Part shown: positions 16,401 through 26,629 of the stretch, piece after piece
Numbering within the stretch: position 1 is the stretch's first letter
Layout of the letters: each line of letters opens with the position of its first letter
From: Dysgonomonas sp. 511
GTDB lineage: Bacteria > Bacteroidota > Bacteroidia > Bacteroidales > Dysgonomonadaceae
Reading direction: 5' to 3'
Assembly (NCBI RefSeq): GCF_010501105.1
Contig: NZ_QVMQ01000011.1
Location: 62,001 to 126,000, forward strand
Length of the DNA: 64,000 bases
Program-made: the position numbers and the translations under genes
The notes under the pieces: model-generated
The model's input: the letters and a program-made list of their open reading frames with translations, nothing else
Told to the model about the DNA's origin: nothing
Databases searched by the model: none

Positions 16401-18500
16401 TTATCCTTCAGTATTTTGTGTATTGTTTAAGTCCTCCTGTGCTTTTTTCAATTCAGGATATGCAACCCTGAGGTGCCGCATGCTCACCAGTTTCTCGATA
16501 AAGACCTCTTTCGATTGCTCAATATCCTTGAAGGTTATCGGAGCATTTTTCAGCAGACCATCGGCTACCTGACTATCTATCAATCGGTTTACAAGCTCCG
16601 ATATGGCCTCCTTGCTATTATCCTTCAAGCTGCGCGAAGCAGCCTCTACAGTATCTGCCATCATAAGCAAGGCTGTTTCTTTCGAAAAAGGATTTGGCCC
16701 CGGATAAGTGAAGTCTGCTTCGTCTACTTCCTCGTCCGGATGCTTGTTTATGTATGAGTTGTAAAAATATTTAGCCTTACCTTTACCATGATGCGTTTCT
16801 ATAAAGTCGATAATCTGCTGCGGAAGGTTGTTTTTCTTTGCTATTTTAATTCCCTCTTCTACATGGTCTATTATGATACGGGCGCTCTCTTTCTCCGTCA
16901 GCCCCGCATGAGGATTCATTCCCTCCGACTGGTTTTCGGTGAAAAATATAGGATTTACCATTTTGCCTATGTCATGGTATAAAGCTCCCGTGCGCACCAA
17001 CGTTGCATTAGCCCCTATACGGTGTGCAGCCGAAACCACCAACGTGGATACCTGCATCGAATGCTGGAAAGTGCCCGGAGCTATTTCCGACAACTGTTGC
17101 AGCAACGGCCTGTTGGTATTGGATAACTCTATCATGCTGACTTCGGAAATAAAACCGAATACACGTTCGCACATATAAACCAACAGGTAAGCAAACGACA
17201 CAAAGACAAAGTTGATACAGAAATATACATACAACCTTGCATTTTCTTTTATCAGCCCAATGTCGCCTTCTGTACCAAGCACCCAACCGGTATAGGCTAC
17301 TATATAAGTAATCAATATAAACAATGAGCAGTAGACCAACTGCGAGCGTTCCGACAGATTCCTCAGGCTAAAGATGGATACATAGCCTGCCAATATCTGC
17401 AAAACGATGAACTGGGCCATTTGCCCTACAGGTATCATCAAGGCTGAAATGACAACTATTACCGTGTGGACTGTCATTGCCGTACGCGAGTCGATAAAGG
17501 TACGTATAAGGATTGCAGGTATGGCAAATGGCACAAGATAAACTAAACTGAACATCTTGCTATCTGCCACCTTAGCTGCGATAATGGTAAACACAAGAAC
17601 CAAGAGCAAAATGAATATTATATCCTTGCGGTTTTCGTATTCCCGCGGCCTGTAGAATTTCAGGTAAAGCATTAGCGACATGACAAACAAGGTTATCATC
17701 ACAAACTCGCCCAGGATAAGCCATCCGGGTTTCGATTTTGTGCCCACCTTGCTTTCTATTTCACGCTTGTACGAATCGAGTATGTTTTTGGTGTGAAAGT
17801 CAACGATTTCGCCCCTGTCTATAATTTTTTCGCCCGATTGCACCTCTCCTTCATACAGAGAAACCTGCTTCAACAAATCGTCCTTGAAACTATTCGACCT
17901 TTTTTCATCGAAAACGATATTGACATTGAGATAGTCATTCAGATTGAGGGACAATAGCGTATTTGTATCTACGTTTCCGGGAGCGTCGTCCACTATCTTG
18001 TCGTATGCCTGCCGCGGCGTATAAAACGATGCCACATGCCGCATTCCCGCAATATTATTGTCGTCGAGCAAATGGAGCTGCTTCTTTTTTAGGTTCTGCA
18101 CCTTTTCGTAGTCTTCTGCCGATACTATCCCGGCTTTGTAGACCTCCGCCAGTTTTCGCGAAACATAGCTGATATATTCGTAAGGAATACTCTTTGCATT
18201 TGCGTCTTTTGCAAACTGCGAAACAGCTTTCTTCGACACATCTTTATCGGTCTTGTAATAGGGCTGGTATGTTTGGAGAATGCTATCTTTTTCCTGATTT
18301 ACCTGATCTTCCGATTTGTGTACATGAAAATTGAAGGGCGCCGTCAACAGCCCATACTGCCAAGGACGGTTTTCGGCATACACATATTCATATTTCCCTT
18401 CGCGGGGAAGAAAATATGTTATAATCAAAATAGTAGCTATAAAAAAAAGAGGCGTAGGTATCTTGATCCTACTGTCTAGTATCTTATCAATTTGAGCCAT
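16401..18500 (-). CDS. 7TM-HD (PgpH/YqfF-like) cyclic dinucleotide phosphodiesterase
   Basis: A 699-residue membrane protein. One N-terminal membrane helix is followed by a 230-residue extracytoplasmic 7TMR-HDED domain, then seven membrane helices (about residues 270-465), and a cytoplasmic HD domain with GTFQHSMQVS, ALYHDIGKM (His-Asp about residues 505-506) and ETHHGKGKAKYF. Members studied in Firmicutes (PgpH) hydrolyse c-di-AMP; the HDIG residues needed for metal binding are present here. It is upstream of the C1 peptidase gene with a 6-base gap. Confidence 0.9.
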   Translation of the reverse strand: MAQIDKILDSRIKIPTPLFFIATILIITYFLPREGKYEYVYAENRPWQYGLLTAPFNFHVHKSEDQVNQEKDSILQTYQPYYKTDKDVSKKAVSQFAKDANAKSIPYEYISYVSRKLAEVYKAGIVSAEDYEKVQNLKKKQLHLLDDNNIAGMRHVASFYTPRQAYDKIVDDAPGNVDTNTLLSLNLNDYLNVNIVFDEKRSNSFKDDLLKQVSLYEGEVQSGEKIIDRGEIVDFHTKNILDSYKREIESKVGTKSKPGWLILGEFVMITLFVMSLMLYLKFYRPREYENRKDIIFILLLVLVFTIIAAKVADSKMFSLVYLVPFAIPAILIRTFIDSRTAMTVHTVIVVISALMIPVGQMAQFIVLQILAGYVSIFSLRNLSERSQLVYCSLFILITYIVAYTGWVLGTEGDIGLIKENARLYVYFCINFVFVSFAYLLVYMCERVFGFISEVSMIELSNTNRPLLQQLSEIAPGTFQHSMQVSTLVVSAAHRIGANATLVRTGALYHDIGKMVNPIFFTENQSEGMNPHAGLTEKESARIIIDHVEEGIKIAKKNNLPQQIIDFIETHHGKGKAKYFYNSYINKHPDEEVDEADFTYPGPNPFSKETALLMMADTVEAASRSLKDNSKEAISELVNRLIDSQVADGLLKNAPITFKDIEQSKEVFIEKLVSMRHLRVAYPELKKAQEDLNNTQNTEG

Positions 18501-18583
18501 AACAATATGGTTTAAAACACAAATCTACTAAGATTATTCCAAATATGGGAAAGATAAATGCAAAAAGCCTTTAGTAAGTGTTA

Positions 18584-19822
18584 CTAAAGCTCAAGGACAT
18601 TTATTACCCTTTCTACTGCGCCGGCATTTGTCCTCACATAATCTCCGGCATGTTTTCCGGCAACATTAAGTATATCATCGTACTGCAAAAACTCATCCAT
18701 AAGCCCTCTGAAAGACTGGTAGTCGGAAACGGAATAGCCTCCTCCTGCTTCGAGCAACTGCTGAGCCTCCCTGAACTTCTTAAAGTTAGGGCCAAAAATC
18801 ACAGGTATGTCATATACTGCCGCTTCGAGTACATTGTGTATCCCTACTCCAAAGCCACCGCCTACATAAGCTATCTGCCCATAGCGATAGGCAGAAGACA
18901 AGAGCCCGAAACCGTCTATTATCAGGCAATCGTAATCGTGCATCATGGCAGGTATCGCCTGCGAATAGCGTATATAAGGACGCTGAAGATTGCCCTCTAT
19001 ATACTTCAAATGGGCTTCATCTATTTCGTGGGGTGCTATGATAAGCTTCACATCGGTGGCACTGTTGAAGTAAGGGATTATCACATCCTCATCTTTAGGC
19101 CATGTGCTGCCGGCTACGATAATCTTTTCGTTTTCCGATTCGGCTTTCCGAGCAAAGGTATCCACAATATCCAAAGGCTTAGCTTGCTTGCGAACATCCA
19201 AGACCCGGTCGAAACGGGTATCTCCGCATACTTTTACATTCGTAATATTTATAGATGCCAATAACTGCTTCGAGTTCTCGTCCTGGACACAAATATAGTT
19301 GTAATATCCCAGCAACTTTCTCATTACCCCTCCGTACCATTTGAAAAAGATTTGGGACGGGCGGAAGATGGCAGAGATCATAAACACCGGAATATCGTTC
19401 TTCTTCAACAGGTTTACGAAGTTGTACCAAAACTCATATTTGATGAAGATAGCCTTCTTTATATTGATCAGCCGAAAGAATTTCTTTACATTCCTCCTTT
19501 TATCGAATGGCAGGTAGCAAACGATGTCGGCATAGGGATAATCTTTGCGCACTTCATACCCCGACGGAGAGAAGAAGGTAAGTAATATCCTGGTATCCGG
19601 ATGCTTCCTTTTTATTTCTTCTATGATAGGCCTTCCCTGCTCAAACTCGCCCAGAGATGCAGCATGGAACCATATATATTCGGCATTGGGGTCGGCTTTT
19701 TCTTTTAGTATCTTATATGCTTGTTTATGCCCGGCAATCATTTTCCGAGCCTTTTTGTGGAAGGGTGAAATGACACGCACAATAAAGGCATAGAGGTATA
19801 TAGCCAGATTATAAAATATCAT
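18584..19822 (-). CDS. waaA: 3-deoxy-D-manno-octulosonic acid (Kdo) transferase
   Basis: A 412-residue glycosyltransferase of family GT30 that adds Kdo from CMP-Kdo to lipid A precursor at the inner membrane. A membrane-binding N-terminus is followed by HAASLGEFEQG with the catalytic Glu59, and the C-terminal half has the nucleotide-binding loops IIVAGSTWPKDEDV, APHEID and VGGGFGVGIHNVLEAA. Length is standard. The start lies 1 base after the stop of gltX. Confidence 0.95.
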   Translation of the reverse strand: MIFYNLAIYLYAFIVRVISPFHKKARKMIAGHKQAYKILKEKADPNAEYIWFHAASLGEFEQGRPIIEEIKRKHPDTRILLTFFSPSGYEVRKDYPYADIVCYLPFDKRRNVKKFFRLINIKKAIFIKYEFWYNFVNLLKKNDIPVFMISAIFRPSQIFFKWYGGVMRKLLGYYNYICVQDENSKQLLASINITNVKVCGDTRFDRVLDVRKQAKPLDIVDTFARKAESENEKIIVAGSTWPKDEDVIIPYFNSATDVKLIIAPHEIDEAHLKYIEGNLQRPYIRYSQAIPAMMHDYDCLIIDGFGLLSSAYRYGQIAYVGGGFGVGIHNVLEAAVYDIPVIFGPNFKKFREAQQLLEAGGGYSVSDYQSFRGLMDEFLQYDDILNVAGKHAGDYVRTNAGAVERVINVLEL

Positions 19823-19823
19823 A

Positions 19824-21344
19824 TCAGAGAGGTTTAATTTCGCGGATTGCCGTTTCCAGACGCTTTACAGTCTCCTCTTTGCCTATGGCTTCGGTTATAT
19901 CGAACATATGAGGGCCTTTGGATTCGCCTACAATGGCAAGCCGGAAGGCATTCATTATGTTTCCTAAATGATATCCTTTCGCTTCTATCCAGCCTTTTAC
20001 TACTTCTTCCTGATTATGAGATGAGAAATCGCCGATCGAATCAATTACCCCGGCCAGTTCCGCCATTTGTGTAGGAGAATCTTCTTTCCAGCGTTTTTTT
20101 ACTACTTTTTCGTCATAAGCAGCAGGCGCAACAAAGAAAAAGGAAGATTGTCCCCAAAGCTCTTTTACGAAATTGACCCGTTCTTTTACAAGGCTGACTA
20201 CTTTTTCTATATAATCCAAAGACACATCTATCCCGTTTTCTTCGAGAAGGGGATAAAAGAGTTTTGCTATTTCGGCATTTGGTTTTTGCTGTATATATTG
20301 GTGATTGAACCATTTTCCTTTTTCGTAATCGAACTTCGCACCGCTTTTACTGCATTTTTCCAACGAGAAAAGCTGTATAAGTTCGTCCATCGACATTATC
20401 TCCTGGTCGTTTCCGGGATTCCAGCCCAGCAAAGCCAGAAAATTGACTACGGCCTCCGGCAAATAACCGCTTTCGCGGTATCCTGATGATATCTCGCTGG
20501 TCTTCGGATCTTTCCATTCCAACGGGAATACAGGGAAGCCTAAACGGTCGCCATCGCGCTTGCTCAGCTTTCCGTTGCCCTCCGGTTTCAACAGAAGCGG
20601 AAGGTGTGCAAACTGCGGCATTGTGTCTTTCCAGCCAAATGCTTCGTACAACAGGACATGCAAAGGCGCAGAAGGAAGCCATTCTTCCCCGCGTATCACA
20701 TGTGTTATTTCCATCAGATGGTCGTCTACAATGTTGGCAAGGTGGTAAGTTGGTAGGTTGTCGGCCGACTTGTATAGTACTTTGTCGTCGAGCACAGACG
20801 AGTTGTATTTCACTTCGCCCCTGATAATATCGTTGACAATAACCTCTTGCCCTGCGTCTATCTTGAAACGCACCACATATTGGTTGCCCTCATCTATCAG
20901 CTTTTGCACCTCTTCTTTCGTCAGGGTAAGGGAATTGCGCATTTCGTTCCTTGTAGATGCATCGTATTGGAAATTAGGGACAGATGCGCGTTTTGCCTCC
21001 AATTCTTGAGGAGAGTCGAATGCTATATACGCCGCACCTTTTTCCAGCAAGATATCTACATACTTTTTGTAAATATCCCTTCTGTCCGACTGGCGGTAAG
21101 GAGCATAGGCACCACCCAAGTGGGTTCCTTCGTCAAACTCTATTCCGAGCCAGGTCAGGGCTTCGATAATATACTCTTCGGCTCCCTGAACGAAACGCTG
21201 GGAATCTGTATCTTCTATGCGGAGGATAAAGTCTCCGTTATTCTTTTTAGCAAACAAATAGTTGTATAATGCTGTACGTACTCCCCCTATGTGCAGAGGA
21301 CCTGTAGGACTTGGCGCAAAACGCACCCTTACTTTTTGAGACAT
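19824..21344 (-). CDS. gltX: Glutamyl-tRNA synthetase
   Basis: A 506-residue class I synthetase from the ATG at 21344 ([15 protein letters not shown]). An upstream in-frame Met at 21383 would lie before the predicted transcription start. The HIGH motif appears as PLHIGG and the KMSKS motif as KLSKRDG; the C-terminal anticodon-binding domain is present. It charges tRNA-Glu. Length and motifs are those of the bacterial discriminating or non-discriminating enzyme; which type cannot be said. Confidence 0.96.
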   Translation of the reverse strand: MSQKVRVRFAPSPTGPLHIGGVRTALYNYLFAKKNNGDFILRIEDTDSQRFVQGAEEYIIEALTWLGIEFDEGTHLGGAYAPYRQSDRRDIYKKYVDILLEKGAAYIAFDSPQELEAKRASVPNFQYDASTRNEMRNSLTLTKEEVQKLIDEGNQYVVRFKIDAGQEVIVNDIIRGEVKYNSSVLDDKVLYKSADNLPTYHLANIVDDHLMEITHVIRGEEWLPSAPLHVLLYEAFGWKDTMPQFAHLPLLLKPEGNGKLSKRDGDRLGFPVFPLEWKDPKTSEISSGYRESGYLPEAVVNFLALLGWNPGNDQEIMSMDELIQLFSLEKCSKSGAKFDYEKGKWFNHQYIQQKPNAEIAKLFYPLLEENGIDVSLDYIEKVVSLVKERVNFVKELWGQSSFFFVAPAAYDEKVVKKRWKEDSPTQMAELAGVIDSIGDFSSHNQEEVVKGWIEAKGYHLGNIMNAFRLAIVGESKGPHMFDITEAIGKEETVKRLETAIREIKPL

Positions 21345-21370
21345 ATCATATCCTTTTTGGAAACAGGATA

Positions 21371-21403
21371 CAAAAATATACAAATATTATGAAACATGAC
21401 AAA
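21371..21403 (-). promoter_or_regulatory. Predicted gltX-waaA promoter
   Basis: On the minus strand a -33 TTTG (plus 21400-21403) is followed after 21 bases by TATTTTTG (plus 21371-21378), matching the Bacteroidetes sigma-ABfr consensus TTTG-N19-21-TAnnTTTG. Transcription would start near 21364, about 20 bases before the gltX ATG. Confidence 0.6.
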
Positions 21404-21463
21404 AAGACATTTAATTATTCGACTAATAATGCCATACAACATACTACCTTTTACATAATTGTC

Positions 21464-21471
21464 TATATTTG
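21464..21471 (+). promoter_or_regulatory. Possible uvrB promoter (-7 element)
   Basis: TATATTTG matches the TAnnTTTG consensus 85 bases upstream of the uvrB ATG. No clear -33 TTTG at the right distance. Confidence 0.4.
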
Positions 21472-21555
21472 TTGTTTAAATAATGTAAAGACAATATATC
21501 GCAAGCAATTTGCACAATTCTTGTTCTCTTTATTCTAAGTACACTGTAAGACAAA

Positions 21556-23568
21556 ATGAATTTCAAACTCACATCCAGTTTCAAGCCTACCGGAGACCAG
21601 CCTGCTGCTATTGCAGCCTTATCGGAAGGGGTAATGCAAAACATCCCTGCGCAAACGTTATTAGGCGTGACCGGCTCGGGAAAGACATTTACAATAGCAA
21701 ATGTTATCCAGAATGTAAGGAAACCAACTTTGATACTGAGCCATAATAAGACATTGGCAGCTCAGCTTTATGGCGAGTTTAAATCTTTTTTTCCCGAAAA
21801 TGCGGTAGAATACTTTGTCTCATATTACGATTATTATCAACCGGAAGCTTATATCCCTTCCACCAATACATACATAGAGAAAGACCTTTCGATAAACGAT
21901 GAGATAGAAAAACTACGGCTGGCATCTACAACCGCCCTGCTGTCGGGCAGGCGCGATGTAATTGTCGTTTCGTCCGTATCGTGTCTCTATGGTATGGGTA
22001 ACCCCGAAGACTTCGAGCATTCGACCATATCTATCAAAGTAGGGCAAAAGCTTGTACGCGATGTCTTCTTGCGCCGGTTGGTAGACGCTCTTTACTCGCG
22101 GAACGAAATATCGCCCGTTGCCGGAAACTTCAGGGTAAAGGGCGACACTGTCGATGTATTCCTTGCATATGGCGACCCGATAGTCCGTGTTGTATTCTGG
22201 GGCGACGAAATAGAAAGCATCGAATGCCTTGACCCGTTGAGTGGAGTTAGAATAGATAAATACGACGAATTCCGCATCTACCCGGCAAACCTCTTCGTGA
22301 CCACTAAAGACAGGATGGACAGGGCAATATCCGAGATAGAAATAGATATGGGACGGCAAGTAGAGTTCTTCAACTCAGTAGGACGCCCGCTAGAAGCCAA
22401 ACGCCTGTACGAAAGAGTATCATACGACCTGGAAATGATACGCGAAGTAGGGCACTGCTCGGGTATAGAAAACTATTCCCGCTATTTTGATAACCGCAAG
22501 CCGGGCAGCCGCCCGTTCTGTTTGTTAGACTTCTTCCCCGACGACTTCTTGATGGTGATAGACGAAAGCCACGTTACTATCCCCCAAATACGGGCGATGT
22601 ACGGTGGCGACCATTCGCGCAAAGAGAATCTTGTGGAATACGGATTCAGGTTGCCGTCGGCATTAGACAACAGGCCATTGAAGTTCGAAGAATTTGAATC
22701 GCTTGTGCCGCAAACTGTTTATATCAGCGCCACCCCGGCCGACTACGAATTGATGAAATCGGAGGGTGTAGTGGTGGAGCAACTTATACGTCCTACCGGG
22801 CTTCTCGACCCTCCGATAGATGTACGTCCGAGCCTCAATCAGATAGACGACCTGATGGAAGAGATACAGATACGTGTAGAAAAAAACGAACGAACCCTTG
22901 TCACCACCCTTACTAAGCGTATGGCGGAAGAATTGACGAATTACCTGTCGGACAATGGCATACGATGCAGTTATATCCACTCGGATGTAGACACACTGGA
23001 ACGGGTGCAGATCATGGACGACCTGCGAGCCGGAGAGTTTGACGTTCTGGTAGGGGTCAACCTTCTGCGCGAGGGACTCGATTTGCCGGAAGTATCGCTC
23101 GTTGCCATATTGGATACCGACAAAGAAGGCTTCCTGCGCTCGCACCGTTCGCTGACCCAGACCGTAGGACGTGCTGCCCGTAATGTAAACGGGAAGGTTA
23201 TCTTTTATGCCGACAGGATAACTGAAAGTATGGAAAAGACAATAAATGAAACAAACCGCCGCCGCGAGAAACAAATGGCATACAACGAACAACACGGCAT
23301 CACGCCGCAGCAGATCAAGAAAGCCCGCACATCTGTATTCAATAAAACGAAAGAAGACGAAAACACTAAGGGATACAAGCAGGATACAAGCCTGGCTATA
23401 GCCTCGGAAGACCAGATAGCATACATGAGTAAAGACGACCTGCAAAAAGCTATTGCCAAAGCAAAAAGACAGATGGCTGCTGCCGCTAAGAAACTGGAAT
23501 TTCTTGAAGCCGCCCAGTTTCGCGACCAGATAATAAAGCTTGAGGACGAACTAAAAGCGAAAAAATAA
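21556..23568 (+). CDS. uvrB: Excinuclease ABC subunit B
   Basis: A 670-residue helicase-like protein of nucleotide excision repair. It has the Walker A motif GVTGSGKT (residues 37-44), the beta-hairpin region YYDYYQPEAY that pries open damaged DNA, VIDESHVT as the DEAD-type box, the motif VGRAARN near the end of the helicase domain, and a C-terminal UVR domain (EFLEAAQFRDQIIKLEDEL) that contacts UvrC. All are intact and the length is typical. It is monocistronic and divergent from gltX. Confidence 0.97.
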   Translation: MNFKLTSSFKPTGDQPAAIAALSEGVMQNIPAQTLLGVTGSGKTFTIANVIQNVRKPTLILSHNKTLAAQLYGEFKSFFPENAVEYFVSYYDYYQPEAYIPSTNTYIEKDLSINDEIEKLRLASTTALLSGRRDVIVVSSVSCLYGMGNPEDFEHSTISIKVGQKLVRDVFLRRLVDALYSRNEISPVAGNFRVKGDTVDVFLAYGDPIVRVVFWGDEIESIECLDPLSGVRIDKYDEFRIYPANLFVTTKDRMDRAISEIEIDMGRQVEFFNSVGRPLEAKRLYERVSYDLEMIREVGHCSGIENYSRYFDNRKPGSRPFCLLDFFPDDFLMVIDESHVTIPQIRAMYGGDHSRKENLVEYGFRLPSALDNRPLKFEEFESLVPQTVYISATPADYELMKSEGVVVEQLIRPTGLLDPPIDVRPSLNQIDDLMEEIQIRVEKNERTLVTTLTKRMAEELTNYLSDNGIRCSYIHSDVDTLERVQIMDDLRAGEFDVLVGVNLLREGLDLPEVSLVAILDTDKEGFLRSHRSLTQTVGRAARNVNGKVIFYADRITESMEKTINETNRRREKQMAYNEQHGITPQQIKKARTSVFNKTKEDENTKGYKQDTSLAIASEDQIAYMSKDDLQKAIAKAKRQMAAAAKKLEFLEAAQFRDQIIKLEDELKAKK

Positions 23569-23688
23569 AGCTAGAATTAAGAGTCTATTAGGAAATATTA
23601 CAAATTGGTTTTTTCATCTAAAAAAACAGAAGCTCTTCACTGTCCTGTACTTATGTGAATCGACAGGCTCGACAAATCGCCCATCATC

Positions 23689-24285
23689 TTATTGCAGGCT
23701 ATGAAGTAGTGCGTTTATATTTGCTGTAAACAGCCTTACAGCAATAGCCATAAGTATGATGCCGAAGAATTTACGCATCACATATACTCCGCTTACCCCC
23801 ACAATGCGCTCTACTACGTTCAGGTATTTCAACACCAGAAATACAAGAACCATGTTCAGGAACAGGGCTATGATTATATTGGGTACTTCAAATTCGGCAC
23901 GCATAGACAGCAACGCCGTAAATGTACCCGGCCCCGCTATCAGAGGGAAAACAATGGGAACCAATGTACGCGAACCTCCCGGCGCATCGTTCTTGAATAT
24001 TTCGACACCAAAGATCATTTCGATGGAAATAATGAAAATAACCAATGCACCTGCCACCGCAAAAGATGATACATCGACATTGAAAAGTTTCAGCACCCAA
24101 TCGCCGACAAACAAGAATGCTGTCATTATAATAAATGAGTACACAGCAGCCTGCATAGGGTTTACATCCTTTCCTCCTGTCTTGAAATTAAGAAAAATAG
24201 GCACTGAACCCAAAACATCTATAAGAGCGAAAAGCACAACAAAGGCACTTAATATTTGCGTAAAATCGAGAATATTCCAATTCAT
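23689..24285 (-). CDS. MarC family integral membrane protein
   Basis: A 198-residue protein with six predicted membrane helices. The motif FALIDVLGSVPIFLNFK in the first helices and FPLIAGPGTFTALLSM in the fourth are the hallmarks of the MarC/NAAT family (UPF0056). Once linked to multiple antibiotic resistance, the family is now of uncertain function, possibly amino acid transport. It is convergent with uvrB and divergent from nadE. Confidence 0.9.
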   Translation of the reverse strand: MNWNILDFTQILSAFVVLFALIDVLGSVPIFLNFKTGGKDVNPMQAAVYSFIIMTAFLFVGDWVLKLFNVDVSSFAVAGALVIFIISIEMIFGVEIFKNDAPGGSRTLVPIVFPLIAGPGTFTALLSMRAEFEVPNIIIALFLNMVLVFLVLKYLNVVERIVGVSGVYVMRKFFGIILMAIAVRLFTANINALLHSLQ

Positions 24286-24366
24286 AACCTTTCGTTTTAA
24301 AGTTACTTAACAAAGGTAAGTAATTTTGGTTCAGTACACAAAGTGATATATAACATGAAAATTTTG

Positions 24367-24374
24367 TAAATTTG
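24367..24374 (+). promoter_or_regulatory. Possible nadE promoter (-7 element)
   Basis: TAAATTTG matches TAnnTTTG; transcription would start near 24381, between the two candidate start codons of nadE and so favouring the one at 24399. Confidence 0.4.
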
Positions 24375-24398
24375 TATAAATATATATTGTACCCCTCT

Positions 24399-26351
24399 AT
24401 GAATAAATATGGATTCGCCCGTGTAGCTGCCGCTTCACCAATGCTGAAAGTTGCTGATTGCAACTACAATACCAACGAAATAATAGACATAATAAAACAA
24501 GCCGAAGCAAAGGATGCCGCCGCCATCGTATTCCCCGAACTATCGGTAACAGGATATACCTGCGGCGACTTATTCCTGCAACGCCTGCTTATCGGCCAAG
24601 CAGAAAAATCTCTGGCGCAAATCTGCACAGCGACCAAAGGGCTTTCCATTACGGCCATTATTGGCTTGCCTGTAGAGATAAACAATAAACTATATAATGT
24701 AGCCGCCGTTATCGGCAATGGAAAAATATACGGAATCGTACCCAAAACATTCCTACCTAATTACAACGAGTTCTACGAAAAGCGTTGGTTTTCTTCGTCC
24801 GATGAATTGAATGAAAATACAATTTATCTGTGCGGACAGGAAATCCCGGTAGGCATCGACCTCATATTTTCGGCTAAAGGCTTCAACTTTGCTATAGACA
24901 TTTGCGAAGACCTGTGGACTCCGATACCGCCATCGAGTATATCTTCGCTTTATGGGGCAGAAGTGATATTCAACCTGTCGGCAAGCAACGAGACTACAGG
25001 CAAACATGCTTACCGCCGGGCATTGGTAAGCCAGCAGTCGGCACGCTGCATTGCAGGATATGTATATGCAGCATCGGGAAATGGTGAATCAACTACCGAT
25101 ATCGTTTTTGCAGGCAGCAGCATGATAGCCGAAAACGGTGCGCTGCTGAACGAAGGGGAGCGCTTCTCTTTCGAAAGCCGGATGATAACAGCCGACCTCG
25201 ATATAGAACGCCTAAGGAGCGACAGGCTGAAAAACAAGTCGTTCTCAGCTACCCCATACAATACCATTTTGAACGATGTATATTATAAAAAAATCAATAT
25301 AGAGCTGCCGGAAAATACCAATACAAGTAATATTCCTTTAGAACGTTATATCTCCCCTACGCCGTTTGTCCCTGCAAACGACAACACACTCAACGAACGC
25401 TGCGAAGAGATATTCTCCATCCAGATAGGGGGACTGGCTAAAAGGCTGCTGCATACCAATATACAAACGGCTGTAATAGGCGTATCGGGCGGATTGGATT
25501 CTACTCTCGCATTGCTCGTATTAGTCAGGGCTTTCGACAAGATAGGACTGCCACGCAAAAATATCTATGGTATCACCATGCCCGGATTCGGCACTACCGA
25601 CCGCACATACAACAATGCGATCAAGCTGATGCAATCGTTGGGTGTAACCATAAAGGAAATATCTATCAAAGATGCGGTTATACAACATTTCAAAGACATA
25701 GAGCACGACATAGATGTACACGACATAACCTACGAAAACTCGCAGGCGCGCGAACGTACCCAAATACTGATGGACTATGCCAACAAGGTAAACGGGCTGG
25801 TTATAGGTACAGGCGACCTGTCGGAACTGGCTCTGGGCTGGTGCACTTACAATGGCGACCATATGTCGATGTACGGTGTAAACACAGGCATACCCAAAAC
25901 GCTGGTTCGCACACTGGTGTCGTGGGTAGCTGCTACACAGATGGATAAGGCTTCGCAAATGGTGCTTGACGATGTGGTGGAAACACCCGTAAGCCCCGAA
26001 CTGCTACCTGCCGACAAAGACGGGAACATTGCCCAGAAGACAGAAGATGTGGTAGGCCCTTATATCCTGCACGACTTCTTCCTCTACTATGTACTCCGCT
26101 TCGGCTTTTCGCCGGCCAAAATCTTTTTCCTTGCAAGACAAGCCTTCGACGGGCGGTTCGATAATGAAACCATACTGAAATGGCTGAAGACTTTCTTTCG
26201 CCGATTCTTCACCCAGCAATTCAAACGCTCGTGCCTGCCCGACGGGCCAAAAGTGGGTTCGGTAAACCTTTCGCCGCGTGGCGACTGGCGTATGCCGAGT
26301 GATGCTGCTATGCAACTATGGATGGATGAACTGAATAGAATTACGCTTTAA
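24399..26351 (+). CDS. nadE: Glutamine-dependent NAD+ synthetase
   Basis: A 650-residue fusion enzyme from the ATG at 24399 (MNKYGFARVAAASP). The N-terminal half is a nitrilase-fold glutaminase with Glu47 (FPELSVTGY), Lys116 (VPKTFLPNYNEFYEKRW) and Cys169 (IDICEDLW); the C-terminal half is the ATP-dependent synthetase with the P-loop SGGLDSTLAL and the GTGDLSELALGW segment. It makes NAD from nicotinate adenine dinucleotide using ammonia released from glutamine. A terminator hairpin follows at once. Confidence 0.96.
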   Translation: MNKYGFARVAAASPMLKVADCNYNTNEIIDIIKQAEAKDAAAIVFPELSVTGYTCGDLFLQRLLIGQAEKSLAQICTATKGLSITAIIGLPVEINNKLYNVAAVIGNGKIYGIVPKTFLPNYNEFYEKRWFSSSDELNENTIYLCGQEIPVGIDLIFSAKGFNFAIDICEDLWTPIPPSSISSLYGAEVIFNLSASNETTGKHAYRRALVSQQSARCIAGYVYAASGNGESTTDIVFAGSSMIAENGALLNEGERFSFESRMITADLDIERLRSDRLKNKSFSATPYNTILNDVYYKKINIELPENTNTSNIPLERYISPTPFVPANDNTLNERCEEIFSIQIGGLAKRLLHTNIQTAVIGVSGGLDSTLALLVLVRAFDKIGLPRKNIYGITMPGFGTTDRTYNNAIKLMQSLGVTIKEISIKDAVIQHFKDIEHDIDVHDITYENSQARERTQILMDYANKVNGLVIGTGDLSELALGWCTYNGDHMSMYGVNTGIPKTLVRTLVSWVAATQMDKASQMVLDDVVETPVSPELLPADKDGNIAQKTEDVVGPYILHDFFLYYVLRFGFSPAKIFFLARQAFDGRFDNETILKWLKTFFRRFFTQQFKRSCLPDGPKVGSVNLSPRGDWRMPSDAAMQLWMDELNRITL

Positions 26352-26354
26352 AAT

Positions 26355-26385
26355 AAAGCATCCTGCGGAATGCAGAATGCTTTTT
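26355..26385 (+). terminator. Intrinsic terminator of nadE
   Basis: Arms AAAGCATCCTGC (26355-26366) and GCAGAATGCTTT (26372-26383), one mismatch, loop of 5, ending in a T-run on the plus strand; 3 bases after the stop. Confidence 0.8.
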
Positions 26386-26629
26386 GCGTTTAAAGCTTTG
26401 TGTAGTTTGGAAGTCATAATACGGATATTAACCGTATAAGTAGCAAAGTTTGTGTTAAAGTTAGGAAGTCTATCTTAAAAACGTTAAAGTAAACTCTTTA
26501 TTGATTTACATATATAAGATGAATGAAACTTGAAAACGTTGCATTCCCTATGAAAAAAAAATGCAATTATCTATATATAGATTTCCAAAAATCAACAACA
26601 AACACTGTAAATCAAACACTTACGCTACA